DNA from: an uncultured Eubacteriales bacterium
GTDB taxonomy: Bacteria; Bacillota_A; Clostridia; Oscillospirales; CAG-272
Length of the DNA: 7,571 nucleotides
Direction of reading: 5' to 3'
Assembly (NCBI GenBank): GCA_900555345.1
Contig: USKS01000062.1
Location: 1 to 7,571 of the forward strand
The translations under genes and the position numbers were made by a program. Position 1 is the stretch's first letter, and every line of letters begins with the position of its first letter. Positions 6,078-7,571 of the stretch are shown piece after piece. Below the pieces are notes generated by a model that saw only the letters and a list, made by a program, of their open reading frames with translations, was not told the DNA's origin and made no database searches.

Positions 6078-6818
6078 ATGTTTCTTAAAAAACACGGCAA
6101 AGCCTTATATCTGTTCGGCTGCGTCGCCTTTGCTCTTTGCCTTTTTCTGTGCGCTTTTATCGAGAAAAAGTATTTTCCGGGCGACGCCGCACCCGTGCAG
6201 ATAGGCTTTCGCCTTGCGGTCATTATAGGCTCGACGTTTTTTATACGGCGCGGCGAATACCGCAGCCGCCCCGCGGCGGCAGCATCTATGCTCGCATTCG
6301 GTCTTATTGCCGTTGCCGCAAGTGCGCTCGGAAATATCTACACTCCGAACAGCCCAATGTCTGTGGGAGCGAACCTTTGGTTCGCGTTTGCAATCCTTGT
6401 GACCGCCGTATCGGAGGAGATGTACTTTCGTGCAGTCGGCGTTAAAATTTTCGAGACCGTTGACGGAGTCCGCATCAGCCGCAGCGGGCGGGGCTGTGTT
6501 ATACTGTGCCTGGGCGCCGCGCTGCCGTATATTATAACAGGCTTCGGCGGCGGTATATTCGGTCTTATGCACACGCTTCTCATATTCTCTCTCGGCATAC
6601 TGTCGCTTGGTATGTACTGCTGCTGCAGGAATATCGCGGTCTCATGCATTATACATTTTCTTCTCAACTATCTGTCCGGCGTTTTTGCCTACAACACATC
6701 AGACGAAGCGCCGGCGCTCGGGCTTATAGTTTATTTTATAAGCTACACCGCAGTCGTCGTGTATAATATCGTCATGGGTATACGCCTACTGAAAAAAAGC
6801 GTCTCATACGGCGGATAA
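6078..6818 (+). CDS. CPBP-family (CAAX/Abi) intramembrane glutamic protease
   Basis: This is an integral membrane protein of 246 residues with about seven or eight hydrophobic segments (roughly 10-28, 41-56, 68-87, 99-112, 139-156, 158-182, 186-205, 213-236). The three CPBP motifs are present: EEMYFR (E113, E114, R118), FGLMH (F161, H165) and HFLLN (H193, N197). The family includes Rce1-like CAAX proteases and bacterial proteins tied to bacteriocin self-immunity, anti-sigma or signal processing. The substrate here is unknown. The ATG lies 3 bp after the TAG of the exported-protein gene, and GAGG (6067-6070) lies in that gene's end, so co-transcription and coupled translation are likely. No terminator is obvious after it. 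Confidence 0.87.
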   Translation: MFLKKHGKALYLFGCVAFALCLFLCAFIEKKYFPGDAAPVQIGFRLAVIIGSTFFIRRGEYRSRPAAAASMLAFGLIAVAASALGNIYTPNSPMSVGANLWFAFAILVTAVSEEMYFRAVGVKIFETVDGVRISRSGRGCVILCLGAALPYIITGFGGGIFGLMHTLLIFSLGILSLGMYCCCRNIAVSCIIHFLLNYLSGVFAYNTSDEAPALGLIVYFISYTAVVVYNIVMGIRLLKKSVSYGG

Positions 6819-6844
6819 ATTCGGCACAAAATTCGGTTTTGGTA

Positions 6845-6873
6845 TTGAAATTTTATTTGTCAGCGGTTATACT
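6845..6873 (+). promoter_or_regulatory. Sigma-A promoter of the DUF4838 gene
   Basis: TTGAAA (6845-6850), a 17-nt spacer and TATACT (6868-6873) differ from consensus at one position in each box. The start codon at 6908 follows GGAG (6898-6901) with a 6-nt gap. The downstream gene therefore probably has its own promoter in the 89-bp gap after the protease gene. Confidence 0.7.
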
Positions 6874-6907
6874 TTTATAGAAATCATTTACTGCATTGGA
6901 GTTTTTT

Positions 6908-7571
6908 ATGATTATTGCAGAGAACTACGAAAGCGGATATCAGATAATTTATCCGCAGAACCCCACGCCGTCTCTTGAATTTGCGGTCTGTGAGCTTAAG
7001 AAGTATCTTTTCCGCATAACCGGCGCATATCTGCCCGAGTTTCAGGACAACCGCCACGTTGAGGCACGCGAGATCGTTATAGGCTACACGAACCGCGGCG
7101 GCTACACCGAGGATGATGTTGCCGCCCTTGGTGAAGAGGGCTTTATCATAAGCTGCGACGGTGAGCGTATAATCATCGCGGGCAGCGGTGTGCGCGGCGC
7201 GCTTTACGGCGTTTACACGTTCCTTGAGGAATATTGCGGCTGCCGTTTTTACACCAACGACTTTGAAAAGGTGCCCGAGACGAAAAAGCTCGAGATCGCG
7301 CCTTTCGAAGCTAACCGTCAGATCCCCGCGTTTTTCTACCGCAACGCTTACTGGTACAGCGTTACCGATCCTTATATCAGCGCAAAGCTCAAGATAAACG
7401 GCTGCCACGGCAGAAAGCGCTTTCCCGCCGAGATCGGCGGCGACGTAAACTATCAGGGCGGTTTTGAGCATACCATAGGCTGGCTTTCGGGCCAGTGTCC
7501 CTACGGCGAGAGAGCATGGGTGCAGCCCTGTCTTTCCGATGAAAAGGTTTACGAAACTGTTATCGGCAACG
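6908..7571 (+). CDS. DUF4838 / GH67-N-like (alpha-glucuronidase-like) protein, truncated at the 3' window edge
   Basis: The frame is open from the ATG at 6908 to the window end, giving 221 visible residues; relatives are usually well over 500, so most of the protein lies outside. The start is MIIAENYESGYQIIYPQNPT with no signal peptide, so a cytoplasmic location is likely. Residues 5-130 resemble the GH67 N-terminal alpha/beta domain found ahead of DUF4838: a helix FAVCELKKYLFRITG, the strand REIVIGYTNRGG, GEEGFIISCDGERIIIAG, and the hallmark RGALYGVYTFLEEYCGCRFY (96-115). From about residue 140 (IPAFFYRNAYW) the DUF4838 or catalytic-like region begins. GH67 enzymes remove (methyl)glucuronic acid from xylan oligosaccharides. 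Whether this protein has that activity cannot be judged from the visible part. It fits a glycan-use theme with the exported dockerin protein, but it appears to be a separate transcription unit. Confidence 0.8.
   Translation, partial: MIIAENYESGYQIIYPQNPTPSLEFAVCELKKYLFRITGAYLPEFQDNRHVEAREIVIGYTNRGGYTEDDVAALGEEGFIISCDGERIIIAGSGVRGALYGVYTFLEEYCGCRFYTNDFEKVPETKKLEIAPFEANRQIPAFFYRNAYWYSVTDPYISAKLKINGCHGRKRFPAEIGGDVNYQGGFEHTIGWLSGQCPYGERAWVQPCLSDEKVYETVIGN

Overview
The window looks like a chromosomal piece from a Gram-positive gut-type Clostridia genome, probably of the Ruminococcaceae/Oscillospiraceae kind. Four things suggest this: sigma-A promoters close to TTGACA-N17-TATAAT, AGGAGG-type ribosome binding sites, a secreted protein with a type I dockerin-like module, and an alpha-glucuronidase-like DUF4838 protein. 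The assignment is inferred from gene content, not proven.

Layout. (1) Positions 1-1118 (+) hold the 3' nine-tenths of an NADP-dependent isocitrate dehydrogenase, closed by a strong hairpin terminator. (2) Positions 1171-1586 hold no credible protein gene. They carry a cluster of hairpins and fragments resembling the 3' end of the adjacent tRNA. (3) A tRNA-Ser(UGA) with encoded CCA lies on the minus strand, with its own terminator and a near-consensus promoter. (4) A 1036-bp IS481-like insertion sequence (1820-2855, minus) is bounded by 12-bp perfect inverted repeats. Its DDE transposase is interrupted by one in-frame TGA at codon 40. (5) On the plus strand, a perfect sigma-A consensus promoter drives a 1032-residue exported protein (signal peptide, dockerin-like module, two predicted beta-sandwich regions, C-terminal predicted beta-propeller). 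A CPBP-family intramembrane protease follows 3 bp later. (6) A second promoter drives a DUF4838/GH67-N-like protein that runs off the window at 7571.

How the genes may work together. The exported dockerin protein and the DUF4838 protein both point to polysaccharide or glycan use, one outside and one probably inside the cell. The membrane protease is very probably co-transcribed with the exported protein, though a functional link is unproven. The isocitrate dehydrogenase is housekeeping. The tRNA/IS segment between them looks like an insertion-prone junction separating the housekeeping gene from the accessory glycan genes.

The most notable structures are a 44-bp perfect palindrome inside the transposase gene (both strands encode the same 14-residue peptide), an inverted repeat that could hide the transposase ribosome binding site in read-through transcripts, repeated tRNA-Ser 3'-end fragments, and the dockerin plus propeller architecture.
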